The notes beneath the pieces are model-generated. The model ran no database searches. It was not told the DNA's origin and was given only the letters and a program-made list of their open reading frames with translations. Below are positions 1 through 5,282 of a stretch of DNA of 5,282 nucleotides, piece by piece. Origin of the DNA: Actinomycetota bacterium (GTDB lineage Bacteria; Actinomycetota; Acidimicrobiia; Acidimicrobiales; Ilumatobacteraceae). The DNA lies in the NCBI GenBank assembly GCA_010024485.1, contig RGGX01000090.1:1-5282 (forward strand). Reading direction: 5' to 3'. A program made the position numbers and the translations under genes. Numbering within the stretch: the stretch's first letter is position 1; each line of letters begins with the position of its first letter.

Positions 1-994
1 CGGACGCCTTCTGTCGCAGTCCACCGATCGCGCCGACAGAGCCATCGAGGTTCATGGTGCCGGTCACCGCGACCTCGCGCGCCGAGGTCAACTCACCCGG
101 CGACAACTCGTCGATCAGGGTGAGGGTGAAGGCCAACCCGGCCGACGGACCGCCGATCGACCCGGTGTCGATGTCGACCGTGAACGGCAGTTCGATCCGC
201 CGGGTGTCGAAGGGGATGAAGCCGACGATGGTGCGGTCCGGGTCGTCCGGTACGGCGATGAGTTCCACCTCGGCTTCGAAGGGATCGGACCCGCGGCGCT
301 CGACCCTCACCGACAGCAGATCGCCGGGCCGGCGATCGGCGAGGATCGCGAGCAGGTCGTCGACGCTCTCCAGCACGACACCGTCGGCGGCCACGAGACG
401 GTCACCCGGGTCGAGGACGGCATCGGAGGGAGCGCTCTCGAGACACTCCCCATCGGCAGCGAGGCGCAGGCACACCATCTCCCGGATCAGGACGTCTCCT
501 GGGAGGAGGTCGGCATCGAAGCCGAGCCAGATGAGTGCGACGTACTGGGCGACCTGCTCGGAGGTTCGCATCGACTCGAGCGAGAACACGCGACGCTGAT
601 CGGGGGTCTGGAACCCGAAGCGGTCCTCGCGTGTGAGCAGTTCGTAGGCGACCTCATCGCGCCCGATCCACCAGGACAGCGCCGACTGGCTCGGCTCGGT
701 GATCGTCACGAAGTGGAAGGAGCCCTCAGGGGGGAACTGCTCGGGCAGCGCGCCGAAGGGCGCGGTGATCGACAGACGCTCCGCGACCGGCTGGGCCGAG
801 GCGGGCACCCTCGCGTAGGGGGCCGGCTGCATCTCATCGAGACGGGTGTTCAACTTCGACACCACCCACGAGGACGGGATGAGCGCGGTGACGATGACGA
901 TGACCGGCACGAGGAGGGCGACGACGGCCATCGGGACCGCCCACAGCGGCGATCGCGCCACGGGTACCATCTCGTTCACGGTGTCGTCACTCAT
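1..994 (-). CDS. PDZ and Lon-like (S16) domain membrane-anchored serine protease, YlbL type (C-terminus cut by window edge)
   Basis: The minus-strand frame is open from the ATG at 994 to the window edge, giving 331 residues. Residues 17-39 form one strong hydrophobic helix after a short polar N-terminus, so the rest should lie outside the cytoplasm, anchored by this helix. Residues about 183-248 look like a PDZ domain (SAPSDAVLDPGDRLVAADG is the usual peptide-binding core). Residues from about 255 form a Lon-type S16 protease fold, with GGPSAGL at 281-287 carrying the nucleophile Ser284 and GTMNLDGSVGAIGGLRQK at 312-329 carrying the partner Lys329. There is no AAA+ ATPase domain, as in Bacillus YlbL and its actinobacterial relatives, which are ATP-independent. 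The family usually runs to roughly 340-380 residues, so only the tail should be missing. The start is supported by GGAG six bases upstream. Substrate unknown. Family assignment is confident from the two catalytic motifs. Confidence 0.93.
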   Translation of the reverse strand, partial: MSDDTVNEMVPVARSPLWAVPMAVVALLVPVIVIVTALIPSSWVVSKLNTRLDEMQPAPYARVPASAQPVAERLSITAPFGALPEQFPPEGSFHFVTITEPSQSALSWWIGRDEVAYELLTREDRFGFQTPDQRRVFSLESMRTSEQVAQYVALIWLGFDADLLPGDVLIREMVCLRLAADGECLESAPSDAVLDPGDRLVAADGVVLESVDDLLAILADRRPGDLLSVRVERRGSDPFEAEVELIAVPDDPDRTIVGFIPFDTRRIELPFTVDIDTGSIGGPSAGLAFTLTLIDELSPGELTSAREVAVTGTMNLDGSVGAIGGLRQKAS

Positions 995-1313
995 TGCAAT
1001 CTCCGTCGACGATCTCACCGTCCGCGCGGCGTTCATCGTCGCGCTCGCGGTGATGGGTCTCCTGCTCGCCGGTTGGCGCAAGCCTGCCAGAGCATCGGTC
1101 CGACGACCACGCGGGCCCTTCGGTGGCTACATCGGCGTACCGGTCACCCAGGAGCCGACCACCCTCCACCGTCGTCCCGGCCCGCTCCGCCGGCTGTGGG
1201 CCCTCGCAGCGACGGCTGGGCTCAGCGTCCTCACCGGGGCGCTCATCGCGGTGATCGTCGCCTTCGCCGCCGTCTACGGCGTCGTCACCCTGACCGATCT
1301 GCTGAGCCGATGA
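981..1313 (+). CDS. Small two-helix membrane protein of unknown function
   Basis: I do not recognise this family. From the GTG at 981 it has 110 residues: a short N-terminus, a first hydrophobic helix at about 14-32, a basic proline- and arginine-rich linker at about 33-72, a second helix at about 76-103, and a short tail. By the positive-inside rule the basic linker should be cytoplasmic, leaving both ends outside. The frame stays open upstream to an ATG at 846, but that part is antisense to the protease N-terminus and looks like chance coding, so the start is set at 981, the last GTG/ATG that keeps helix 1 whole. No clear ribosome binding site precedes it; an ATT at 993 or a start at 1050/1053 (which would cut helix 1) are less likely. 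Its stop overlaps the HEAT-repeat gene by ATGA, indicating one operon. The frame is credible; the exact start is uncertain. Confidence 0.62.
   Translation: MSSLIAISVDDLTVRAAFIVALAVMGLLLAGWRKPARASVRRPRGPFGGYIGVPVTQEPTTLHRRPGPLRRLWALAATAGLSVLTGALIAVIVAFAAVYGVVTLTDLLSR
1001..1004 (-). promoter_or_regulatory. Ribosome binding site for the PDZ/Lon-like protease
   Basis: On the minus strand GGAG is followed by six bases and then the ATG at 994. This fixes the protease start and lies inside the coding sequence of the divergent small membrane protein gene. Confidence 0.65.
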
Positions 1314-1930
1314 CATCCACCCCCGATACCGCCTCAGGCCGGCGCCGGCAGGTGGCCCTCGCCGGTCACCTCGGTGACCGCGCCACGGCCGAAGCCGCCC
1401 TCGACGACACCGACGACTCGATCCGCGAACTCGCCATCGGAGCGCTCGAGCGACTCGGCGCGCTCGACGACGACCAACTGGTCTCGCTGGCGAACGACCC
1501 CTCGATCCGCGTTCGGCGTCGCGTCGCCGAACTGCTGGCATCTCACACGGCTGTTGATCCAGGGCGTTCGCTCCACGATGACGACCCCACCGTCGTCGAG
1601 GTCGCGGCCTGGGCCATGGGCGAGCGCGAGAACGTCGAGGATTCGGTACTCGAACGACTCATCGAGCTCGCCGTCGAGGCTCGCGATCCGCTGGTCCGCG
1701 AGTCGGCGGCCGCGGCCCTCGGCGCGATCGGGGATCCTCGCGGCCTGCCCGCGATCCTGACCGCCTGCGACGACAAGCCTGCCGTCCGACGCCGGGCCGT
1801 GCTCGCGCTCGCGCCCTTCGACGGTCCTGAGGTGGAGGCGGCCATCGACCGAGCGCTCGAAGACCGTGACTGGCAGGTCCGCCAGTCGGCGGAGGACCTC
1901 CGCCGATTCGACGGCCTCGCCGACCGGTGA
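1310..1930 (+). CDS. HEAT-repeat protein (about six repeats)
   Basis: The 206-residue product is soluble, with no signal peptide or membrane helix. It consists almost wholly of paired-helix repeats about 30 residues apart, each with a D-x-x-V/I-R-like turn followed by an alanine- and leucine-rich helix. Repeat cores lie at about 31-50 (DDSIRELAIGALERLG), 60-79 (DPSIRVRRRVAELL), 88-107 (DPTVVEVAAWAMGE), 121-142 (DPLVRESAAAALGAIGD), 153-172 and 183-200 (DWQVRQSAEDLRRF). This matches the HEAT_2/PBS-lyase-type HEAT family, which generally acts as a protein-binding scaffold; no lyase activity should be assumed from the similarity. The ATG at 1310 overlaps the upstream TGA (ATGA), so translation is probably coupled to the small membrane protein, suggesting a partner at the membrane. 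The frame is open upstream to 713, but only as antisense to the protease. Specific function unknown. Confidence 0.88.
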   Translation: MTSTPDTASGRRRQVALAGHLGDRATAEAALDDTDDSIRELAIGALERLGALDDDQLVSLANDPSIRVRRRVAELLASHTAVDPGRSLHDDDPTVVEVAAWAMGERENVEDSVLERLIELAVEARDPLVRESAAAALGAIGDPRGLPAILTACDDKPAVRRRAVLALAPFDGPEVEAAIDRALEDRDWQVRQSAEDLRRFDGLADR

Positions 1931-1951
1931 CGGGGCCGACCGGGCTCCGTC
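1929..1951. terminator. Candidate bidirectional terminator hairpin between convergent genes
   Basis: GACGGGGCC (1929-1937) pairs with GGCTCCGTC (1943-1951) around a five-base loop. Read as plus-strand RNA this is a nine-pair stem with a single G-U wobble; as minus-strand RNA the same position is an A-C mismatch. The hairpin includes the last two bases of the HEAT-gene stop codon and ends directly at the transporter stop codon, filling the convergent gap. No T-run follows on either side, so it would be a U-less terminator, a type proposed for high-GC actinobacteria, or only a stabilising 3' stem. Confidence 0.55.
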
Positions 1952-4300
1952 TCAGGCGTCGACCGGTTCGCGCTCCTCGGACACCTCGCCGGTGAGCTCA
2001 TCGGCCGGCTCGGCGATCTCGACATGGGCCGGCCCCTCGACGTTGAGCCGCGGGAGCACCCGGTCGAGCCATCTCGGGATCCACCAGTTGCGGGCGCCGA
2101 GCAGCTCCATGGTCGCGGGCACGAGGAGCATCCGCACCAGGGTGGCGTCGAGGAGGACCGCGACGGCGAGACCGACGCCGAAGAGTTTCACGATCCGGTC
2201 GTCCTCGAGGAGGAACGCTCCGAACACCACCACCATGATCGCCGCCGCGGCCGAGATCACCCGGGCGGTGGCGGCGAGACCGTCGGCGACCGAGTTCGCG
2301 GAGTCACCGGTGCGGTCGAACTCCTCCTTCACGCGGGAGAGCAGGAAGACCTCGTAGTCCATGGAGAGACCGAACACGATCGCGAACAGCATCATCGGTA
2401 CGAACGGCTCGATGGGTGCCGGCTCGACGCCGAACACTCCCGAGAGCCACCCCCACTGGAAGATGGCGACCACGATGCCGTAGGCCGAGGCGATCGAGAG
2501 CACGTTCATCAGCACGGCCTTCAGGGGAACCAGGACCGAGCGGAACACCATGGTCAACAGTAGGAACGACACACCGAGAACCGCTCCGAAGAACACCAGG
2601 AGGCGGCCACCGAGGTAGTCGGTGAAGTCGATGTTCGCCGGCACGGCGCCGGTGAGATTCGCCGTGATCGTCGAGCCGTCGATCACGGAGGGGACCACCT
2701 CAGCGCGCAGGCGGGCCACGGTCTCCTCGGTCACGGCATCCTGCGGGGAGGTGGTCGGGATGATCTGGATGAGGAACGCATCTGACGCGGCCGGGTCAGC
2801 CGGATCGCTCGGGAACGGCGGACCGACACGGTCGACACCGGGGTCGGCGGCGAGCGCCTCGGGGATCGCGCCGATCAGCCCGAGGTCGGCCGGTGATCCG
2901 GGTTCGACCGTCAACAGGAACGGCCCGTTGAAGCCGGGGCCGAACCCTTCGGCGATCAGGTCGTAGGCCCGCCGGGCCGAGGTGGTCTCGGAGAGATTCC
3001 CCTCGTCGGAGAAGCCGAGTCGGAGCGAGAACACCGGGAGCATGAGCAGCACCAGCGCCCCACCTCCGAGGAACACGAACGTCCAGGGCCGCGACTGGAT
3101 GACCCGGCTCCAGCGGTATGAGGTGGTCTCGCGCAGTGGCCGCTCCCGGCGGTTGGGGACGACACGGCGCAGGGGACGCAGGAACAGCGAGGCGACGAGC
3201 GTGGCGAGAGCGAGCACGCCACCGATGGAGGCCAGCGTCGGTAGACCGAGACCCAGACCGAGGAGCGCGAGCGCGACGAAACCGGCGGTCAACAGACCCC
3301 GCCAGCGCGTGACCTCGACCTTGGAGTGGAAGAGCCCGAGGAGGGCCGGGAGGAGGGTGATCGAGGCGATGAGCGTCACGGCGACCGTGGTCGCCGCTGC
3401 GATACCGAGGCCCGACACGAAGCCCAGACCGATGACGAGCATGCCGAGGAGGGAGAGCACGACGGTGACACCGGCGAAGACGACCGCGCGCCCCGAGGTG
3501 TCGAGGGCCCCCATCGTCGCCTCGAGGGGCGAGCTGCCCTGTCGGGTCAGTTCGCGGTAGCGGGTGACCATGAAGAGCACGTAGTCGATGCCGACGCCGA
3601 GGCCGATCATCACGCCGATGAACGGCGCCCAGTCGGGGATCGACACAGCGTTGGAGAGCAGGCTGACGGCGCCGAAGCCACCGGTGCCGACACCGGCGAG
3701 CGCCACCCCGATCGGCAGGCCCATCGCCATGACCGATCCGAAGGACACGATGAGGATGACGACAGCGAAGGCGAGCCCGATCAACTCGGACTCCGGTGGT
3801 TCGAACTCGGCGAAGATGGCCCCGCCGATCTCGACGGTGACGCCGTCGATGTCCGGTGTCATCTCGCGGATCTCCTCGGCGATGACCGCTGCCCGGGTCT
3901 GATCGACATCACTGTCGAGGTTCAGTTGAGCGAAGGCGATCCCACCGTCGGGTGCGATCTGCCCCTGACCGAGCGGCTCGTAGGGCGACACCACCGAGAC
4001 ACCGTCGATGGCATCGATCTCCTCGAAGTAGCCGGTCATGCCGTCGACGACGTCGGTGCGGTCCACACCGCCATCGGCCATGAACACCAGCGAGCCACCG
4101 AAGGCGCTGCCGGCCCCGGGGAAGTTGGCGTTGAGCACCTCGAATCCGGTGGAACTCTCCGACTCGGGGGTGGAGAACTCGCCGGAGAATCCGGCGCCGA
4201 TCGCGCCGGCGGCAGCGTTCACGCCGACCAGGGCGATAACCCAAGCGATGAGGACGAACAGGCCGTGCTGGAACGACCAGCGCGCGAGGGATCGGTACAC
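1952..4300 (-). CDS. MMPL-family RND-type transporter
   Basis: This is a complete 782-residue membrane transporter of the MMPL branch of the RND superfamily, whose members use the proton gradient to export lipids or other hydrophobic compounds. It has the expected two-fold layout: helix 1 at about 13-35, outer porter domain at about 36-172, a five-helix bundle at about 174-322, then a second half with a helix at about 406-424, a second porter domain at about 425-562 and a bundle at about 564-735. The paired Asp-Tyr residues of the proton relay are present in both halves: D239-Y240 (GVGIDYVLF) and D648-Y649 (GLSMDYEVFLLSR). The end (RNWWIPRWLDRVLPRLNVEG) is typical of actinobacterial MMPL proteins, followed by an acidic tail. 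Unusually, residues 336-377 add about two more hydrophobic helices between the halves. The GTG at 4300 is chosen because GAAGG lies seven bases upstream and helix 1 follows at once. Substrate not predictable. Confidence 0.95.
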   Translation of the reverse strand: MYRSLARWSFQHGLFVLIAWVIALVGVNAAAGAIGAGFSGEFSTPESESSTGFEVLNANFPGAGSAFGGSLVFMADGGVDRTDVVDGMTGYFEEIDAIDGVSVVSPYEPLGQGQIAPDGGIAFAQLNLDSDVDQTRAAVIAEEIREMTPDIDGVTVEIGGAIFAEFEPPESELIGLAFAVVILIVSFGSVMAMGLPIGVALAGVGTGGFGAVSLLSNAVSIPDWAPFIGVMIGLGVGIDYVLFMVTRYRELTRQGSSPLEATMGALDTSGRAVVFAGVTVVLSLLGMLVIGLGFVSGLGIAAATTVAVTLIASITLLPALLGLFHSKVEVTRWRGLLTAGFVALALLGLGLGLPTLASIGGVLALATLVASLFLRPLRRVVPNRRERPLRETTSYRWSRVIQSRPWTFVFLGGGALVLLMLPVFSLRLGFSDEGNLSETTSARRAYDLIAEGFGPGFNGPFLLTVEPGSPADLGLIGAIPEALAADPGVDRVGPPFPSDPADPAASDAFLIQIIPTTSPQDAVTEETVARLRAEVVPSVIDGSTITANLTGAVPANIDFTDYLGGRLLVFFGAVLGVSFLLLTMVFRSVLVPLKAVLMNVLSIASAYGIVVAIFQWGWLSGVFGVEPAPIEPFVPMMLFAIVFGLSMDYEVFLLSRVKEEFDRTGDSANSVADGLAATARVISAAAAIMVVVFGAFLLEDDRIVKLFGVGLAVAVLLDATLVRMLLVPATMELLGARNWWIPRWLDRVLPRLNVEGPAHVEIAEPADELTGEVSEEREPVDA

Positions 4301-4307
4301 GGGGGAA

Positions 4308-4312
4308 CCTTC
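4308..4312 (-). promoter_or_regulatory. Ribosome binding site deciding the GTG start of the MMPL transporter
   Basis: On the minus strand GAAGG is followed by seven bases and GTG at 4300-4298. This rules against the upstream in-frame ATG codons, which would add 117 residues of non-membrane sequence, mostly antisense to the intergenic region and the methyltransferase start. Confidence 0.7.
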
Positions 4313-4464
4313 GTTTCTGTGGGGGGATGTCGCTTCGCGGCGGTGAGACCGCTCGGCTCTGTCTATCGGAGTTGATCGTCTGGCGTGTGTCGACGACTCC
4401 GGTTCGAACCCGCGCGCGACCGCGGCTATTCCGGGGAACCGGACACCCACGCGGTCACCGGCGG

Positions 4465-4476
4465 GACGGTACCGTC
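4465..4476. repeat. 12-bp perfect palindrome before the methyltransferase start
   Basis: GACGGTACCGTC is a perfect palindrome ending five bases before the ATG at 4482. After one mismatched pair the symmetry continues for two more pairs (4462-4463 with 4478-4479), giving 18 bp with one mismatch. It covers the place where a ribosome binding site would normally be, so it could be an operator or an RNA stem that hides translation initiation. Chance cannot be excluded. Confidence 0.45.
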
Positions 4477-4481
4477 GCGGC

Positions 4482-5093
4482 ATGAGTGATCCGGTGCCGT
4501 GGGACGCGGTGTACCGGACGCGCGAGGAGACCGCCCTCTCGTGGTTCCAGACATCCCCTGAACCGTCGATCGGGCTCATCGTCGATGTCATCGATCCGTC
4601 GACCGCGTCTGTCGTCGACATAGGTGCCGGCATGAGCAGGCTGGCGGACACGCTGCTCGATCACGGTTGCCCGGACCTCACCGTCGTCGACGTGTCGGCT
4701 ACCGCTCTCAGGGTGGTTGAGCGCCGGGTCGGCGCGGATGACCGCCTGACCTCGATCGTTGCCGACGTGACCGAGTGGCGACCGACACGAACCTTCGACC
4801 TCTGGCACGACCGCGCGGTACTGCACTTCCTCAACGGTGTCGCCATCGACGCCTACCGGGAGTGCGCCGCCCGAGCCGTACACCCCGGTGGTCATCTGAT
4901 CGTCGGCACCTTCTCCCCCGACGGGCCCGAGGTGTGCTCGGGCCGATCGGTCACGCGTTACGCGGACACCGAACTGTTCGAACTGTTCGCCGACCGGTTC
5001 ATTCCGATCTCCTCGAGCGGGCAGGTCCACCGAACTCCGAGCGGGACCGGTCAGTCGTTCACCTGGGTCACGCTCCGGCGGCGGGCGACCTGA
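4482..5093 (+). CDS. Class I SAM-dependent methyltransferase
   Basis: The 203-residue product is a single Rossmann-type methyltransferase domain, predicted cytoplasmic. The N-terminus WDAVYRTREETALSWFQ (7-23) matches a family of small bacterial methyltransferases that begin with a W-x-x-x-Y...LSW(F/Y)Q signature. Motif I is VVDIGAG (44-50), binding SAM; D70 ends strand 2 (TVVD) and should hold the ribose; D95 (VADV) is placed to contact adenine; motif IV is DLWHDRAVLHFL (106-117); the post-strand HPGGHLIVGTF is at 134-144. The family's DGPE-x-CSG-x-x-V-x-RY element (147-160) is also intact. The acceptor is unknown; family members are often annotated only as methyltransferases. The ATG at 4482 is the natural start because it directly precedes the conserved N-terminal block, though the upstream ribosome binding site is poor (GGGACGG about 12 bases away). 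It is divergent from the transporter and ends nine bases from the convergent DUF554 stop. Confidence 0.92.
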   Translation: MSDPVPWDAVYRTREETALSWFQTSPEPSIGLIVDVIDPSTASVVDIGAGMSRLADTLLDHGCPDLTVVDVSATALRVVERRVGADDRLTSIVADVTEWRPTRTFDLWHDRAVLHFLNGVAIDAYRECAARAVHPGGHLIVGTFSPDGPEVCSGRSVTRYADTELFELFADRFIPISSSGQVHRTPSGTGQSFTWVTLRRRAT

Positions 5094-5102
5094 GCGGGGC
5101 GG

Positions 5103-5282
5103 TCACCAGGCGGCGATGACCGCGGTGATCAGCGGAGCGAGCGCGAGCGCCGGCAACATGTCGGCCACCGGTACCTGCCGGATCCGCAGCAGTCGCAACC
5201 CGATACCCAGCAGAAGCACACCGCCCGCAGCGGTCATCGCTGAGATCGTCGAGTCCGGCATGAACGATCCGAACCCGGCCCC
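5103..5282 (-). CDS. DUF554 family membrane protein, C-terminal part
   Basis: The minus-strand frame is open from the window edge to the TGA at 5103-5105 and gives the last 59 residues of a protein whose start lies beyond the window. The segment FMPDSTISAMTAAGGVLLLGIGLRLL, interrupted in print here only by being a helix of two parts, leads into a short basic loop (RIRQ), then VPVADMLPALALAPLITAVI, a final hydrophobic helix ending at IAAW. The order 'E/S-x-T-A-x-GG-x-x-x-L-G-I-G-L', basic turn, 'V-x-(N/D)-x-L-P-A-L-x-x-A-P' is characteristic of the C-terminus of DUF554 proteins (Bacillus YdfK type), integral membrane proteins of unknown function. Only nine bases separate its stop from the methyltransferase stop. 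Assigned from a short fragment, yet the pattern is distinctive. Confidence 0.8.
   Translation of the reverse strand, partial: GAGFGSFMPDSTISAMTAAGGVLLLGIGLRLLRIRQVPVADMLPALALAPLITAVIAAW

Larger units (their letters stand above)
4301..4481. promoter_or_regulatory. Divergent regulatory region between MMPL transporter and methyltransferase
   Basis: These 181 bp separate two genes that start away from each other, so promoters for both should lie here. I see no strong -35/-10 pair on either strand. Elements seen: GGTTCGAACC, a perfect 10-bp palindrome at 4401-4410; an 8-bp inverted repeat TCCGGTTC (4398-4405) and GAACCGGA (4436-4443); a direct repeat GGGGAACC at 4302-4309 and 4433-4440; a small GCGGT/ACCGC hairpin at 4340-4352 that would sit in the transporter leader; and the 12-bp palindrome at 4465-4476 listed separately. 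The repeated GGTTC/GAACC units suggest a binding site for a dimeric regulator, but that is inference. Confidence 0.5.

Noticed and set aside
846..980. Upstream extension of the small membrane protein to ATG 846 or ATG 879 (AGGA at 871-874).
   Set aside because: It would be read entirely antisense to the protease N-terminus and has a Thr/Met/Ala-rich composition with no domain. Not excluded absolutely, but less likely than 981.
713..1309. Upstream extension of the HEAT-repeat frame.
   Set aside because: The extension is rich in Arg, His and Gly, has no repeats, runs antisense to the protease and overlaps the small membrane gene; the ATGA junction at 1310 is the natural start.
3326..4375. A long plus-strand open frame of 349 codons inside the transporter gene.
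   Set aside because: Its product is a low-complexity run of Asp, Glu, Gly, His and Arg, the usual antisense image of a GC-rich gene, and the opposite strand has a well-supported protein.
4362..4393. Possible transporter promoter, TCGACA (-35-like) and GATAGA (-10-like) on the minus strand.
   Set aside because: The spacing is 20 bases and the -10 match is poor, so it is not distinguishable from chance.
4398..4415. GGTTCGAAC resembles the T-loop of a tRNA.
   Set aside because: The flanking bases do not form a five-pair T-stem on either strand and there is no acceptor, D-arm or anticodon arm nearby. It is better seen as part of a palindrome.
4301..4651. The transporter frame stays open upstream for 117 more codons with several ATG codons.
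   Set aside because: The added sequence has no signal peptide or membrane segment, overlaps the methyltransferase start in antisense, and the GTG at 4300 has a proper ribosome binding site directly before the first membrane helix.
4455..5030. Minus-strand open frame of 191 codons opposite the methyltransferase.
   Set aside because: The plus strand shows all SAM-binding motifs in order; the minus product has no recognisable motif.
5087..5104. Possible hairpin GACC/GGTC between methyltransferase and DUF554 gene ends.
   Set aside because: Only four pairs with a ten-base loop and no T-run; too weak to call a terminator.

Overview
The window is GC-rich (about two-thirds G+C by eye) and tightly packed with genes. 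Its content fits a high-GC actinobacterium: a YlbL-type PDZ/Lon-like protease, an MMPL-family RND transporter with the typical actinobacterial C-terminus, a DUF554 membrane protein and a small class I methyltransferase. The style resembles Acidimicrobiia, but that placement is inference and not proven here. I see no mobile element, CRISPR array, tRNA, rRNA or phage signature, and codon use looks uniform throughout.

Layout from left to right. (1) 1-994, minus strand: a membrane-anchored PDZ plus Lon-like (S16) serine protease, cut by the window edge near its C-terminus, with the Ser/Lys catalytic dyad still visible. (2) 981-1930, plus strand: a two-gene operon running away from the protease gene. 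It encodes a small two-helix membrane protein of unknown function and then, through an ATGA stop/start overlap, a protein of about six HEAT repeats. The start of the small gene overlaps the start of the protease gene on the other strand, so there is no spacer between the divergent genes. (3) 1929-1951: a near-perfect hairpin fills the convergent gap and is a good candidate for a terminator serving both sides. (4) 1952-4300, minus strand: a complete MMPL/RND-type transporter of 782 residues beginning at a GTG with a good ribosome binding site. (5) 4301-4481: a 181-bp divergent intergenic region, the only real non-coding stretch. It holds several palindromic elements built on GGTTC/GAACC and a 12-bp palindrome just before the methyltransferase start. 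(6) 4482-5093, plus strand: a class I SAM-dependent methyltransferase. (7) 5103-5282, minus strand: the C-terminal 59 residues of a DUF554 membrane protein, cut by the window edge.

How the genes work together: the protease, small membrane protein and HEAT-repeat protein form a compact divergent cluster and may act together at the membrane, but this rests on position only. The MMPL transporter and the methyltransferase share a divergent promoter region, which allows shared regulation. The DUF554 gene is simply convergent with the methyltransferase. I did not find a clearly new system. The most notable points are the overlapping divergent starts, the ordered palindromes between transporter and methyltransferase, and an extra hydrophobic helix pair in the middle of the transporter.
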